A stretch of DNA of 64,000 bases from CBDDGJ01 sp965199285. Its GTDB lineage: Bacteria > Pseudomonadota > Alphaproteobacteria > RS24. The notes beneath the pieces were generated by a model. The model was not told the origin of the DNA and did not search any database. It saw only the letters and a list, made by a program, of their open reading frames with translations. A program made the translations under genes and the position numbers. Position 1 is the first letter of the stretch. Each line of letters starts with the position of its first letter. Shown here piece after piece: positions 9,366-17,466 of this stretch. Location of the stretch: NCBI GenBank assembly GCA_965199285.1, contig OZ240687.1, positions 1,240,001-1,304,000 of the forward strand, given 5' to 3'.

Positions 9366-10012
9366 ACGTATCGCAAAAAATACTTGCCGAATTTACCGGC
9401 ACTTTATTGCTTGTCGCAACCGTAGTGGGCTCTGGCATTATGAGTATCCAAATGGCAGGCGGCAATATGGCGCTCGCGCTGATTGGCAATACGCTCGCAA
9501 CCGGCGCAATCCTTTATGTGTTAATTAGCATTTTCGGGCAGATTTCAGGAGCGCATTTCAACCCTGCCGTTAGCATGGTATTTTTCTTACGAAACGAACT
9601 TTCACTACCGCTTTTATTAGGGTTCATAGGTGCGCAAATGAGTGGCGGATTTACCGGCACGTTAATCGCACATGCCATGTTCGAACAAGAGCTTATTCAA
9701 TACAGCACCCATATCCGCACCGGTGGCGCTCAATGGCTGGCAGAAATAATCGCCTGCTTCGGACTTGTGACGACAATTTTATTAGGTGTTCGCTACGCCA
9801 CCACTTCGGTTCCCATGCTGGTGGCACTTTTTATAACCGCCGGCTATTGGTTTACAGCCTCAACCAGCTTTGCCAATCCAGCCGTAACTTTTGCGCGTGG
9901 ATTTACAGACAGTTTTTCTGGAATAGCACCAGAAAATATTATCGGTTTCATGATTGCGCAGCTCATCGGGGCGGCTTTGGCATGGCGGTTTTGTAAATTA
10001 TTCAACGCCTAA
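9362..10012 (+). CDS. MIP-family channel, AqpS-like arsenite efflux
   Basis: Six-helix aquaglyceroporin-family channel of 216 residues. Both pore NPA motifs are intact: HFNPAVS (N67) and FANPAVTFAR (N172), with the selectivity-filter arginine R179. Coupling to arsC suggests that it carries arsenite out down its gradient, as AqpS does in Sinorhizobium. A general water or glycerol role cannot be excluded from sequence. Hydrophobic segments span almost the whole protein, and the short C-terminus ends in the cytoplasm. Confidence 0.87.
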   Translation: MNVSQKILAEFTGTLLLVATVVGSGIMSIQMAGGNMALALIGNTLATGAILYVLISIFGQISGAHFNPAVSMVFFLRNELSLPLLLGFIGAQMSGGFTGTLIAHAMFEQELIQYSTHIRTGGAQWLAEIIACFGLVTTILLGVRYATTSVPMLVALFITAGYWFTASTSFANPAVTFARGFTDSFSGIAPENIIGFMIAQLIGAALAWRFCKLFNA

Positions 10013-10018
10013 AAAAGC

Positions 10019-10062
10019 GTCATAAAACTTTCATAAAACTGTAACCTATCTGTCACCAAACC
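10019..10062 (+). promoter_or_regulatory. PHO box (four 11-base units) before the lipid remodelling operon
   Basis: Four consecutive 11-mers can be read: gtcataaaact, ttcataaaact, gtaacctatct and gtcaccaaacc. This is the head-to-tail layout bound by PhoB dimers. It starts seven bases after the aquaporin stop and ends 65 bases before the olsB start. The downstream genes are classic phosphate-starvation lipid genes, which supports the call. Confidence 0.72.
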
Positions 10063-10127
10063 GCCATAGAAGCGGCAAAATAAGAAACATAAAGCATGTG
10101 TTTCGGATATGTTTTATAGGAGCTTTC

Positions 10128-11018
10128 ATGACGGCACGACGACGCTTATTTACTGTAAAACCCTCTCTGCCTTTTCTTCTTCCCCATAAGATTACATCAC
10201 CAAGCGCACTTGTCCATAAGGGAGATTTATCGGTTCATATTGCGGAAAGTTTGAAAGAGATAAAAGCGGCGCAGGCTTTGCGCTATCACATATTTTATCA
10301 AAACATGTCGGCAAAACCGCATCTTATTCAAAAACTGGCGCGGCGTGATTTTGATCGCTATGACCGTCATTGCATACACCTTATTTTAACAACCAATGAG
10401 CCTGACCCCAGCCTGCCATACGCATGTCATTTGCCGGATGGTCGTGCCGTGATCGGGTGTTATCGTCTATTTCATAAACAGGTTTCTAAAAAATCAGTTT
10501 CCTTTTACAGCGCCCATGAATTTGACCTTACCCCCTTATTGGAAAAACAAGAACAGGGATTAAATATTATAGAACTTGGACGCTCATGCGTTGCACCCGC
10601 CTATCGGACAAAAAAATCGATTGACCTTTTATGGAAAGGTTTGGGCGAGATTGTTGCCGCCCATAAAATTGATGCGCTTATGGGATGCGCGAGTTTTGAA
10701 GGGCGCAACCCCGCCGCCTATGCCCAAGCGCTTAGCTATCTAAACGCCTATTGTCTGGCGCCAGAAGATTGGCGGGTTAAAGCACGGGCGCGAGATTATC
10801 AATCAATGGCGCTTTTACCAGAAGCCGAAATTGATCGCAAAGCCGCATTAAAACAAATGCCCCCCTTATTGAAAGGCTATTTAAGATGCGGCTGCATGGT
10901 CGGTGATGGGGCGGTGATTGACAAACAATTCGGTACGATTGACGTGCATATACTGATGCTGATGACAATGCTGGATGGAAAATATAAAGCAAAATTTGCG
11001 AAAGATAATATTCAATAG
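10128..11018 (+). CDS. olsB: OlsB-like ornithine N-acyltransferase
   Basis: Acylates ornithine from 3-hydroxyacyl-ACP, the first step in phosphorus-free ornithine lipid synthesis. The GNAT-like OlsB/hemolysin fold is recognisable by LRYHIFYQNM, the DRHCIHLILT strand, GRAVIGCYRL and IIELGRSCVAPAYR. The ATG at 10128 has AGGAG six bases upstream; a GTG at 10098 lacks such a site. No OlsA (second acyltransferase) is present in the window. With the following PlcP and glycosyltransferase genes and a PHO box in front, it belongs to a lipid renovation operon. Confidence 0.82.
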   Translation: MTARRRLFTVKPSLPFLLPHKITSPSALVHKGDLSVHIAESLKEIKAAQALRYHIFYQNMSAKPHLIQKLARRDFDRYDRHCIHLILTTNEPDPSLPYACHLPDGRAVIGCYRLFHKQVSKKSVSFYSAHEFDLTPLLEKQEQGLNIIELGRSCVAPAYRTKKSIDLLWKGLGEIVAAHKIDALMGCASFEGRNPAAYAQALSYLNAYCLAPEDWRVKARARDYQSMALLPEAEIDRKAALKQMPPLLKGYLRCGCMVGDGAVIDKQFGTIDVHILMLMTMLDGKYKAKFAKDNIQ

Positions 11019-11035
11019 AAAAAGGATAATCGATA

Positions 11036-11884
11036 ATGAAACATAATGCGCCCGCTTCCGATCCATCATCACCCGATCATTATCGCAGCATATTTTTATC
11101 CGACATTCATCTTGGCACAAAAAATTGCCAAGCAGAAATATTGCTCGATTTCCTAAAACATAATGAATGCGATTATTTATATTTGGTTGGCGATATTGTC
11201 GATGGCTGGCAGTTAAAACAAAACTGGTATTGGCCGCAACCCCATAATGATGTTGTTCAGAAAATTTTGCGAAAAAGCCGCAAAGGGACAAAAGTCATTT
11301 TTATACCAGGTAATCATGATGAAGCCTTTCGTGATTATACAGGCACGCATTTTGGCGGGATTAAGGTTAAAAAAACAGCTATCCATAAGGGCGCAGATGG
11401 CAAAAAATATCTTGTCTTGCATGGTGATGAATTTGATAATGTTATGCTCTATGCCCGTTGGCTGGCTTTTCTTGGTGATTTTTCTTATGACAAAGTGATC
11501 CGGCTTAATTCTATTGTTAATTTTTTCCGCCGCAAATTAGGGCTGCATTATTGGTCACTATCGGCCTATTTGAAATTAAAGGTGAAAAACGCGGTTCAAT
11601 TTATCAGCACATTTGAAGAAACCGTCGCCCGCGAGGCACGCAAAAATAAGGTCGATGGGGTGATTTGTGGCCATATTCACCACGCCGAAATGCGCGACAT
11701 TGATGGCATTCACTATAAAAATGATGGCGATTGGGTCGAAAGCTGCACAGCTTTGGTCGAACATGAGGATGGGCGTTGGGAAATTCTGCCTTGGGCTGAT
11801 ATTATGAGCGAAAGAAGCAAAACGGATACAGCGAAACATCAAGAAAAGATAAATCAGGCTATTCATAAGGCCGCCGCAGAATGA
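11036..11884 (+). CDS. plcP: PlcP-type phospholipase C, calcineurin-like metallophosphoesterase
   Basis: Hydrolyses the head groups of phosphatidyl lipids to diacylglycerol when phosphate is scarce. All two-metal motifs are present: DIHLG (D23, H25), GDIVDGW (D53), PGNHDE (N93, H94), LHGDEFD (H129) and CGHIHHAE. The family resembles UDP-2,3-diacylglucosamine hydrolase (LpxH), but position between an OlsB and a diacylglycerol-type glycosyltransferase argues for PlcP. The gene overlaps the next by four bases. Length of 282 residues fits PlcP (about 270-290). Confidence 0.82.
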   Translation: MKHNAPASDPSSPDHYRSIFLSDIHLGTKNCQAEILLDFLKHNECDYLYLVGDIVDGWQLKQNWYWPQPHNDVVQKILRKSRKGTKVIFIPGNHDEAFRDYTGTHFGGIKVKKTAIHKGADGKKYLVLHGDEFDNVMLYARWLAFLGDFSYDKVIRLNSIVNFFRRKLGLHYWSLSAYLKLKVKNAVQFISTFEETVAREARKNKVDGVICGHIHHAEMRDIDGIHYKNDGDWVESCTALVEHEDGRWEILPWADIMSERSKTDTAKHQEKINQAIHKAAAE

Positions 11885-12873
11885 AGCGTATCTTAATTGC
11901 CACTGATGCGTGGTCACCACAAACCAATGGGGTGGTACGCACCTTACAAACCACCATTAAAACGCTGGAAGCACAAGGCCATATTATACAGGTGATTTCA
12001 CCTGATTTATTTTTCTCGCTGCCCTGCCCTTTTTATCCTGAAATTCGCTTAGGCTTTCCGCCTCCAGGCAGGCTTCATAAAATTGTTCAAGACTTTACCC
12101 CTGATGCCATTCATATCTCGACCGAAGGCCCAATTGGTTGGATGATGCGGCATTATTGCCGCAAACATAACATAAATTTTAGCACCAGCTATCACACTAA
12201 ATTTCCGGAATATGTTTCGGCGCGCTTTCCCGTGCCGCTTTCATGGGGCTATCGCATTGTGCAGCGTTTCCACAAAGCCGCAACCCATACATTTGTCGCG
12301 ACAGGCTCATTGATGGATGATTTGCACGCGCGCGGGTTCGAAAATTTGCGGCTTTGGTCACGCGGGGTTGATTTAGATTTATTTTCGCCCAAAGGCAAAA
12401 AAGCCGTCTCGCTACCGCAACCGGTGATGCTTTATATTGGCAGGGTCGCGGTTGAAAAAAATATTGAAGCCTTTCTTGAGCTGGATTTACCCGGCAGTAA
12501 ATTAATTGTCGGGGATGGTCCGGCACGGGCGGGGCTGGAAGAAAAATATCCCGATGCCTATTTTGTCGGCGCAAAATATGGCGAAGAACTTGCCGCCTAT
12601 TATCGTTCTGGTGATATTTTTGTGTTTCCTAGCAAAAGCGATACATTTGGGCTTGTGATGCTTGAAGCTATGGCAAGCGGTCTTACCGTTGCCGCCTATC
12701 CGGTAACCGGACCGATTGATGTGATCGGTAAGGGCGGCGCGATGCATGAAGATTTAGCTGTAGCGATTGAAGACGCGCTTCACATTCCCAAATCGCAGGC
12801 AATCAAAACTGCAAAACAATATTCATGGCAAGCCTGTACGAAACAATTTTTGGATAATCTCGTCCCGCTATAA
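11881..12873 (+). CDS. agt: Agt-like glycosyltransferase (GT4), glycolipid synthesis
   Basis: Transfers sugar from a nucleotide sugar to diacylglycerol, replacing phospholipids with glycolipids. GT-B fold: N-terminal DAWSPQTNGVVRTLQT, STEGPIGWMMRHYC and SYHTKFPEY, then C-terminal LYIGRVAVEKNIEAFLEL, VGDGPARAGLEE and the nucleotide-sugar site FPSKSDTFGLVMLEAMASG. Translationally coupled to plcP, as in PlcP-Agt pairs of marine alphaproteobacteria. Whether glucose or glucuronic acid is used cannot be read from the sequence. Confidence 0.84.
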   Translation: MKRILIATDAWSPQTNGVVRTLQTTIKTLEAQGHIIQVISPDLFFSLPCPFYPEIRLGFPPPGRLHKIVQDFTPDAIHISTEGPIGWMMRHYCRKHNINFSTSYHTKFPEYVSARFPVPLSWGYRIVQRFHKAATHTFVATGSLMDDLHARGFENLRLWSRGVDLDLFSPKGKKAVSLPQPVMLYIGRVAVEKNIEAFLELDLPGSKLIVGDGPARAGLEEKYPDAYFVGAKYGEELAAYYRSGDIFVFPSKSDTFGLVMLEAMASGLTVAAYPVTGPIDVIGKGGAMHEDLAVAIEDALHIPKSQAIKTAKQYSWQACTKQFLDNLVPL

Positions 12874-12877
12874 GACT

Positions 12878-13324
12878 TTAATCATCATCGCGGCGCAGAT
12901 GTGCGGCGATGCGCTGGCGGGCTTGCGGCGAAAGTTCGGTTGCCAAATCTATAAATATCGCATGGAAATGCTGGTTAATCTGTGCTGCACCGGCTTGCGA
13001 ACGCTCGAAAATATCAACCAAGCGATCACTATCGGCCGCCATTTTTAAGGCATCTTGCGCTTCATGATGCGTATCACGCACCACCCGAAAGCCCTGTTCA
13101 AGAGCCGGGCGATGCTTGGCAAATATGGCGCGGGTGACTTGTTTATCCGCCTCACTCATCGCACGGGTCAAGCGCTCTTCGGCGCTAGCAAACCGTTCCT
13201 CAACCCAATTTGCATCGGAAAATTTATGCAAATGATAGCGCGCATAGCCAAAGCCAGATAGGGCGATAATGTTAAGACCTAATGAAATGGCAAAAAGACC
13301 ATAAATAATTTTTTGACGGTTCAT
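12878..13324 (-). CDS. periplasmic CnrX/Spy-like metal-sensor family protein
   Basis: 148 residues: a single N-terminal membrane anchor (residues 7-29) and a helical, charged periplasmic domain. The LSPQARQRIAAHLRR ending is typical of heavy-metal-resistance/periplasmic sensor (CnrX/ZraP/CpxP-like) proteins. Third gene of the cassette after an ECF sigma factor and a likely anti-sigma, so it probably senses an envelope or metal signal. No obvious histidine-rich metal site apart from scattered histidines. Confidence 0.6.
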   Translation of the reverse strand: MNRQKIIYGLFAISLGLNIIALSGFGYARYHLHKFSDANWVEERFASAEERLTRAMSEADKQVTRAIFAKHRPALEQGFRVVRDTHHEAQDALKMAADSDRLVDIFERSQAGAAQINQHFHAIFIDLATELSPQARQRIAAHLRRDDD

Positions 13325-13355
13325 GCGTAAATCTCCTTTTTATAAATTTATCATC

Positions 13356-13769
13356 TTATAAATTTCCAAGCGCGAGGGCGGCAATTTCAATAGGTTGAAA
13401 AACCGGCGAAAAAACCAATTCAGCCAGCCAAGGCGCAGAGAAAAAACTAATCATCAAACCAGCCGCCACCGCCCCACTTAGCGTATAGCGCAAAAACCCG
13501 CCCTGCTGATGGTCGGGATGATGATTATCTGGCGCGGCAGAAAAATGCTCACGCATTTGGGTTTCCAATCGGGCTTGAAACGCCTTTGTCATAAGCGGTT
13601 GTGCGTCTTGTAAATGCTCATCAAGGGCGGCTTCACGGCTTAACATGGCTTGCGCGATATGGGGGTTTTCAGTGATGAAATTTTGCATGAGGCCGCGCTT
13701 ATCGCTTGGCCAATCATCCGCCTTTGCGCCATAGCTTGTTATAATCATTTCAAATTCATGTTTTTCCAT
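13356..13769 (-). CDS. probable anti-sigma factor
   Basis: 137 residues following the ECF sigma gene after an 8-base gap. The N-terminal half is soluble and acidic; a hydrophobic segment (LSGAVAAGLMISFFSAPWL) at about residues 94-112 would span the membrane, leaving a short C-terminal tail. No zinc-binding HxxxCxxC motif is visible, so this is not a ZAS-type anti-sigma; the role is inferred from position and topology. Confidence 0.58.
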   Translation of the reverse strand: MEKHEFEMIITSYGAKADDWPSDKRGLMQNFITENPHIAQAMLSREAALDEHLQDAQPLMTKAFQARLETQMREHFSAAPDNHHPDHQQGGFLRYTLSGAVAAGLMISFFSAPWLAELVFSPVFQPIEIAALALGNL

Positions 13770-13777
13770 TTTATGTC

Positions 13778-14392
13778 CTATATTGATATTAGATTTTGTC
13801 TTTCATGCGATAAAGCCTGATGCAGCTTTTGCCGTGCGCGGCGCAATGTGCTTTCAAAAGCTGATAGGCTCATATCGAGCATTGCCGCCGCATCATATTG
13901 CTTCATATTGTCAAAATAAATCAGTTCAATCGCTTGTGCTTGTTGCGTATTTAACTGGCTGATGGCTTCGCGGATAAGCCGATATTCATCGATTTTTGCG
14001 CGATGGGCAAAGCCATCATCCGCCTCATCTGCCAAATCATAAGCGGCATCAATATCGGTTTGCGGGCGGCGTTTACGCAAAATATCAATGCAGCGATTAT
14101 AGGCGACCCGATAAAGCCAGCTTGTCACTTTTGCATTGCCGCTTTGCCAATGTCCGGCATGTCGCCAAATATTGGCAAACACATCTTGCGCCGCCTCTTC
14201 AGCTTCCGCCATATTGCCGAGCTTTGACAGGCAGATTTTCAAAACATAATCACCATGCCGAGCAATGAATAAACGTCCCGCGTCAACATCTTTTTGCCGA
14301 ATAAGCTGCAATAGCGCTTCATCGCTTAATGGTTGATTTTCTGGCACGGCTTTGTGTCTGGCTTTGCTGTTTTGTCCCTGTATCATAACCAT
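13778..14392 (-). CDS. ECF-family RNA polymerase sigma factor
   Basis: Extracytoplasmic-function sigma factor (204 residues). Region 2 is seen as AEEAAQDVFANIWRHAGHW and VTSWLYRVAYNRCIDILRKR; region 4 as AQAIELIYFDNMKQYDAAAM and SLSAFESTLRRARQKLHQAL. It starts 39 bases after a haloalkane dehalogenase gene on the same strand and precedes an anti-sigma-like gene and a periplasmic sensor-like gene, a typical regulatory cassette. The start at 14392 has no strong ribosome site; the ATG at 14386 is possible. Confidence 0.85.
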   Translation of the reverse strand: MVMIQGQNSKARHKAVPENQPLSDEALLQLIRQKDVDAGRLFIARHGDYVLKICLSKLGNMAEAEEAAQDVFANIWRHAGHWQSGNAKVTSWLYRVAYNRCIDILRKRRPQTDIDAAYDLADEADDGFAHRAKIDEYRLIREAISQLNTQQAQAIELIYFDNMKQYDAAAMLDMSLSAFESTLRRARQKLHQALSHERQNLISI

Positions 14393-14431
14393 TAAACGCG
14401 GATGGTCTAAAAATCCGTCACAGCATCTAAA

Positions 14432-15340
14432 TTATTTTAGCTGCGCTAGCCAGCTGGCAATCGCTTTACCAATGTCATCCGGTGAATCTTCTTGGATAAA
14501 ATGCGTACCTTTCACGCTCACTTCCTGCTGATTTTTCCAGCTGCGACAAAACGCCCTTTGCGCGCCCGTGAGAATAGAACCTGGTTCAGCATTAATGAAC
14601 AGTTTAGGCAGATTATTTTCAGCCATATAGGCAGCATAATCGGCAACAAGCGCGACAATATGCTCCGGCTCACCGGCAATCGGAATTTGTCGCGGCCAAC
14701 TTAATGTTGGGCGGCGATCTTCACCCGCCGCCAAAAACGGAGCGCGATATATTTCCATTTCCGCATCCGTAAGCCCGCGCATTACCGAACCCGGTAACAC
14801 ACGCTCGACAAAAATATTTTTCTCCAAAACCAATTCTTCCCCCGCCGGAGACCGAAAGGCCTGAAAAATATTGCGCGCCCCTTCTGGCCAATCATCCCAA
14901 CTAGCGACAGGGCGCACAATCGCTTCCATATAGCTAATGCCGGCAACCCTATCGCGATGACGATTGGCATAATCAAAGCCAAGCGCGCTGCCCCAATCAT
15001 GAATGACCAGAATAATATTTTCACGAATATTAAGCGCCTCTAACGCGGCTTCAAAATAGCGGCTATGGGTCGCAAAACTATAGGGCATTGCATCATCATG
15101 CGTGTCCAGCTTATCGCTGTCACCCATGCCGATAAGGTCGAGCGCAATGCAACGTCCATAATCCTGCACATGCGGCATAATATTGCGCCATAAATAAGAT
15201 GAGGTAGGATTACCATGCTGAAACACAATTGGTTGCCCGGCTGGATCACCCATTTCCACATAGCTCATGGTTTTGCCTAAAACCTCAATCATCTTTTTGG
15301 GATGAGGCCTATCATTTATCGTCATGTCATTTATTGTCAT
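14432..15340 (-). CDS. haloalkane dehalogenase, alpha/beta hydrolase
   Basis: Cleaves carbon-halogen bonds of haloalkanes with water. Numbering from the first ATG, the expected residues are all visible: nucleophile D115 in VIHDWGSALG, halide-binding N44 (QHGNPTSS) and W116, acid E139 (SYMEAIVRP) and base H280 (GTHFIQEDSP). Placement of the acid after strand 6 fits subfamily II (DhaA/LinB-like). The N-terminus repeats MTIND twice, so the second ATG (15325) is an alternative start; AGAGGGA precedes the first. About 302 residues, normal. Confidence 0.88.
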   Translation of the reverse strand: MTINDMTINDRPHPKKMIEVLGKTMSYVEMGDPAGQPIVFQHGNPTSSYLWRNIMPHVQDYGRCIALDLIGMGDSDKLDTHDDAMPYSFATHSRYFEAALEALNIRENIILVIHDWGSALGFDYANRHRDRVAGISYMEAIVRPVASWDDWPEGARNIFQAFRSPAGEELVLEKNIFVERVLPGSVMRGLTDAEMEIYRAPFLAAGEDRRPTLSWPRQIPIAGEPEHIVALVADYAAYMAENNLPKLFINAEPGSILTGAQRAFCRSWKNQQEVSVKGTHFIQEDSPDDIGKAIASWLAQLK

Positions 15341-15384
15341 AATCCCTCTCTTTCTTAAAATGAATGATGAAGCTAAGAGAAATA

Positions 15385-16209
15385 TTATCTTTGTGCAAGT
15401 AAGTATTCAATCGCGGCCAATGAAGAAGGCCCAGCGCAAACGCTAAGCGGCGCGGGCAAATAAAGTGCGGGAATATGTGCAATGGCGGGATGGTTAAGCG
15501 CATCCTGCCCCCTCCCTGATTGATTAGAGGCTGAAGTGTTTGGTGTGTCATGCGGGCGGTCAAGCAGCAGATAATCTGGTTCAGCTGCGATTACTTGCTC
15601 TAAAGATAAGGGTGCGAGAAACGTAACCTTAGCGATATTTTCAAAGCCTGCACGGGTGATAATATCATCGAGCAAATGCCCTTCACCTGCCGCCAAGCCG
15701 CGTCGCTGATAGGCAATGAGGCGCGGGCGCTGTTCAGCCATCGTAATAATGTTTTCATAATCGGCTAATTTTTGCGTAAATGAGGAAATCCATAACCGCG
15801 CTTGCGCCTCGCGGCCAATCGCTTTGCCTAAGGCTAAGGCTTCGGCGGTCACATTGGCAAGGCTTTGCGCCGCTCCAATGCTAATCGATTTTTTACCCAA
15901 TCGTTCAATCATCGCCCGTTTAGGGGCGGCACTATAAGGGCTTATAATCACAATATCGGCGGTGCTATGCGCCAAATCTTCCAGCCTGCCAGAATGGGCG
16001 GGGTAAGATTTAGCCGCTTGCGCATGTGGCGATATCGCTTCATCATGCGACAGTGCCGCCACCGCTTCGATTTGTTCTGGCGCGGCAATGCTAAGAAGAA
16101 GCCCATCCGCACACATATTAAGACTAATAATGCGCGGCAATTCCGCCGCCATCAGCATTTGCCCGCCCGCCATGAGCAGCAGCAAAGGGAGAAAAATAAA
16201 CGCTTTCAT
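15385..16209 (-). CDS. btuF: BtuF-like cobalamin-binding periplasmic protein
   Basis: Substrate-binding protein of a B12/siderophore ABC importer. A signal peptide (MKAFIFLPLLLLMAGG) precedes PRIISLNMCADGLLLSI, the usual start of BtuF-type domains, and a long helix backbone links two lobes. Specificity for cobalamin is inferred from the divergent btuC and nearby riboswitch-btuB-btuD. The start is 18 bases from the divergent permease start at 16228, so the two genes share a very tight promoter region. Confidence 0.78.
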   Translation of the reverse strand: MKAFIFLPLLLLMAGGQMLMAAELPRIISLNMCADGLLLSIAAPEQIEAVAALSHDEAISPHAQAAKSYPAHSGRLEDLAHSTADIVIISPYSAAPKRAMIERLGKKSISIGAAQSLANVTAEALALGKAIGREAQARLWISSFTQKLADYENIITMAEQRPRLIAYQRRGLAAGEGHLLDDIITRAGFENIAKVTFLAPLSLEQVIAAEPDYLLLDRPHDTPNTSASNQSGRGQDALNHPAIAHIPALYLPAPLSVCAGPSSLAAIEYLLAQR

Positions 16210-16227
16210 TTCATCCTAATAGCATAT

Positions 16228-17220
16228 ATGCAACAATTTATGAAAGCGGGACATTTATACGCATTTACGTTTATCGGTTTGGTTTTGCTCAGCATGGGCG
16301 CTCTATTTGCCGGAACCATCCCCTTGTCACCTGTGCAATTATGGCGCGCCGACCCGCTTGCCAGCTTGATCATATATGAATTGCGATTGCCGCGCATATT
16401 GCTTGCCTTACTGATTGGTTGGGCGCTGGGGTTGAGCGGCGCGGCGATTCAGGGCTTGCTTAAAAACCCATTGGCGGAACCAATGGTATTGGGCGCGGGC
16501 AATATGGCAGCGCTTGGCGCGGTGCTGATGATTTATATTGGCCTTACCGCCGCCCAAAGCTGGGCGGTGCCGATTGCCGCCAGCATGGGCGCATTATTAT
16601 CAGTGGTGCTGTTATTTTTGCTCACCAGAAAAGATACACATGTCACGCGGCTTATTTTGGCGGGCTTTGCGATTAGTGCTTTGGGCGGGGCGGGCATATC
16701 GCTGGCGCTTAACCTATCGCCCAATCCCTTTGCGGCTTTGGAGATTGCCTTTTGGCTGCTTGGTTCGCTTGAAAATAGGGGCTTTGACTATCTATATCTC
16801 GTTCTGCCTTTAATCGGCAGTGGCAGCGCCCTTATTTTATGGCGGCGGCGCGATTTGGATAGGCTGACATTGGGGGAAGAGACCGCCCGCTCTTTAGGAA
16901 TTAATATCATCGCTTTACGTTGGCGGATTGCCTTTGGTTTGGCATTATCTATTGGCGGGGTGGTGGCGGTTGCCGGCGTGATTGGCTTTGTCGGGCTGGT
17001 TGTACCGCATCTGGTACGGCAACTGCGCGGCCATATGCCATCGCATAGTCTCATCATGTCGGGGCTTATCGGCGCGGCGCTGGTTCTTACTGCCGATAGC
17101 TTCATCCGCGCTTTCCCATTTGGTGGTGAGTTGAAACTTGGGGTGGTGACGGCGCTTATTGGGGTTCCCTTTTTCCTGTATATTTTATTGCGTCATAAAT
17201 CATTTACATATTCCGTCTAA
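16228..17220 (+). CDS. btuC: BtuC-like ABC importer permease (FecCD family)
   Basis: Inner-membrane permease with about nine or ten helices. Family marks include YELRLPRILLALLIGWALGL, LSGAAIQGLLKNPLAEPM and GFVGLVVPHLVRQLRGH. The open frame extends 360 bases upstream through btuF on the other strand, but the plausible start is the ATG at 16228 or 16240, giving about 330 residues, the usual length. The stop is followed by a B12 riboswitch, so btuC itself is not downstream of it. Confidence 0.83.
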   Translation: MQQFMKAGHLYAFTFIGLVLLSMGALFAGTIPLSPVQLWRADPLASLIIYELRLPRILLALLIGWALGLSGAAIQGLLKNPLAEPMVLGAGNMAALGAVLMIYIGLTAAQSWAVPIAASMGALLSVVLLFLLTRKDTHVTRLILAGFAISALGGAGISLALNLSPNPFAALEIAFWLLGSLENRGFDYLYLVLPLIGSGSALILWRRRDLDRLTLGEETARSLGINIIALRWRIAFGLALSIGGVVAVAGVIGFVGLVVPHLVRQLRGHMPSHSLIMSGLIGAALVLTADSFIRAFPFGGELKLGVVTALIGVPFFLYILLRHKSFTYSV

Positions 17221-17235
17221 TTTTTTATAAATAAG

Positions 17236-17400
17236 CTAATGGGTGCTTTCACCTGCGACATGAAACTTCATATCGCACGCAAGAAAGAGCATAGGGAATA
17301 TGGTGCGAATCCATAACTGTACCCGCAACTGTAAGCCGCAATCAAATGCGGTAAGTCAGGATACCTGCCCATTGGTCGCATCCGATCATGCGGGAAAACA
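17236..17400 (+). promoter_or_regulatory. cobalamin (B12) riboswitch aptamer
   Basis: The conserved landmarks are in order: ggtgcgaatccata, then actgtacccgcaactgtaa, and the B12 box agtcaggatacctgcc at 17354-17369. It lies about 70-100 bases before the TonB-dependent receptor start, so adenosylcobalamin should lower btuB (and probably btuD) expression. The outer limits are approximate. Confidence 0.92.
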
Positions 17401-17417
17401 TGAAACGAGCGGTACAT

Positions 17418-17458
17418 CCGTAAGCGGCATAAATGAAACTATGTAACACGCTTTACGG
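17418..17458 (+). promoter_or_regulatory. possible RBS-masking hairpin of the B12 riboswitch
   Basis: The arm ccgtaagcg (17418-17426) pairs with cgctttacgg (17449-17458) with one bulge. The right arm runs into the ribosome site ggagg (17457-17461) of btuB. No T-run follows, which suggests translational rather than transcriptional control. Confidence 0.5.
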
Positions 17459-17466
17459 AGGTATCT

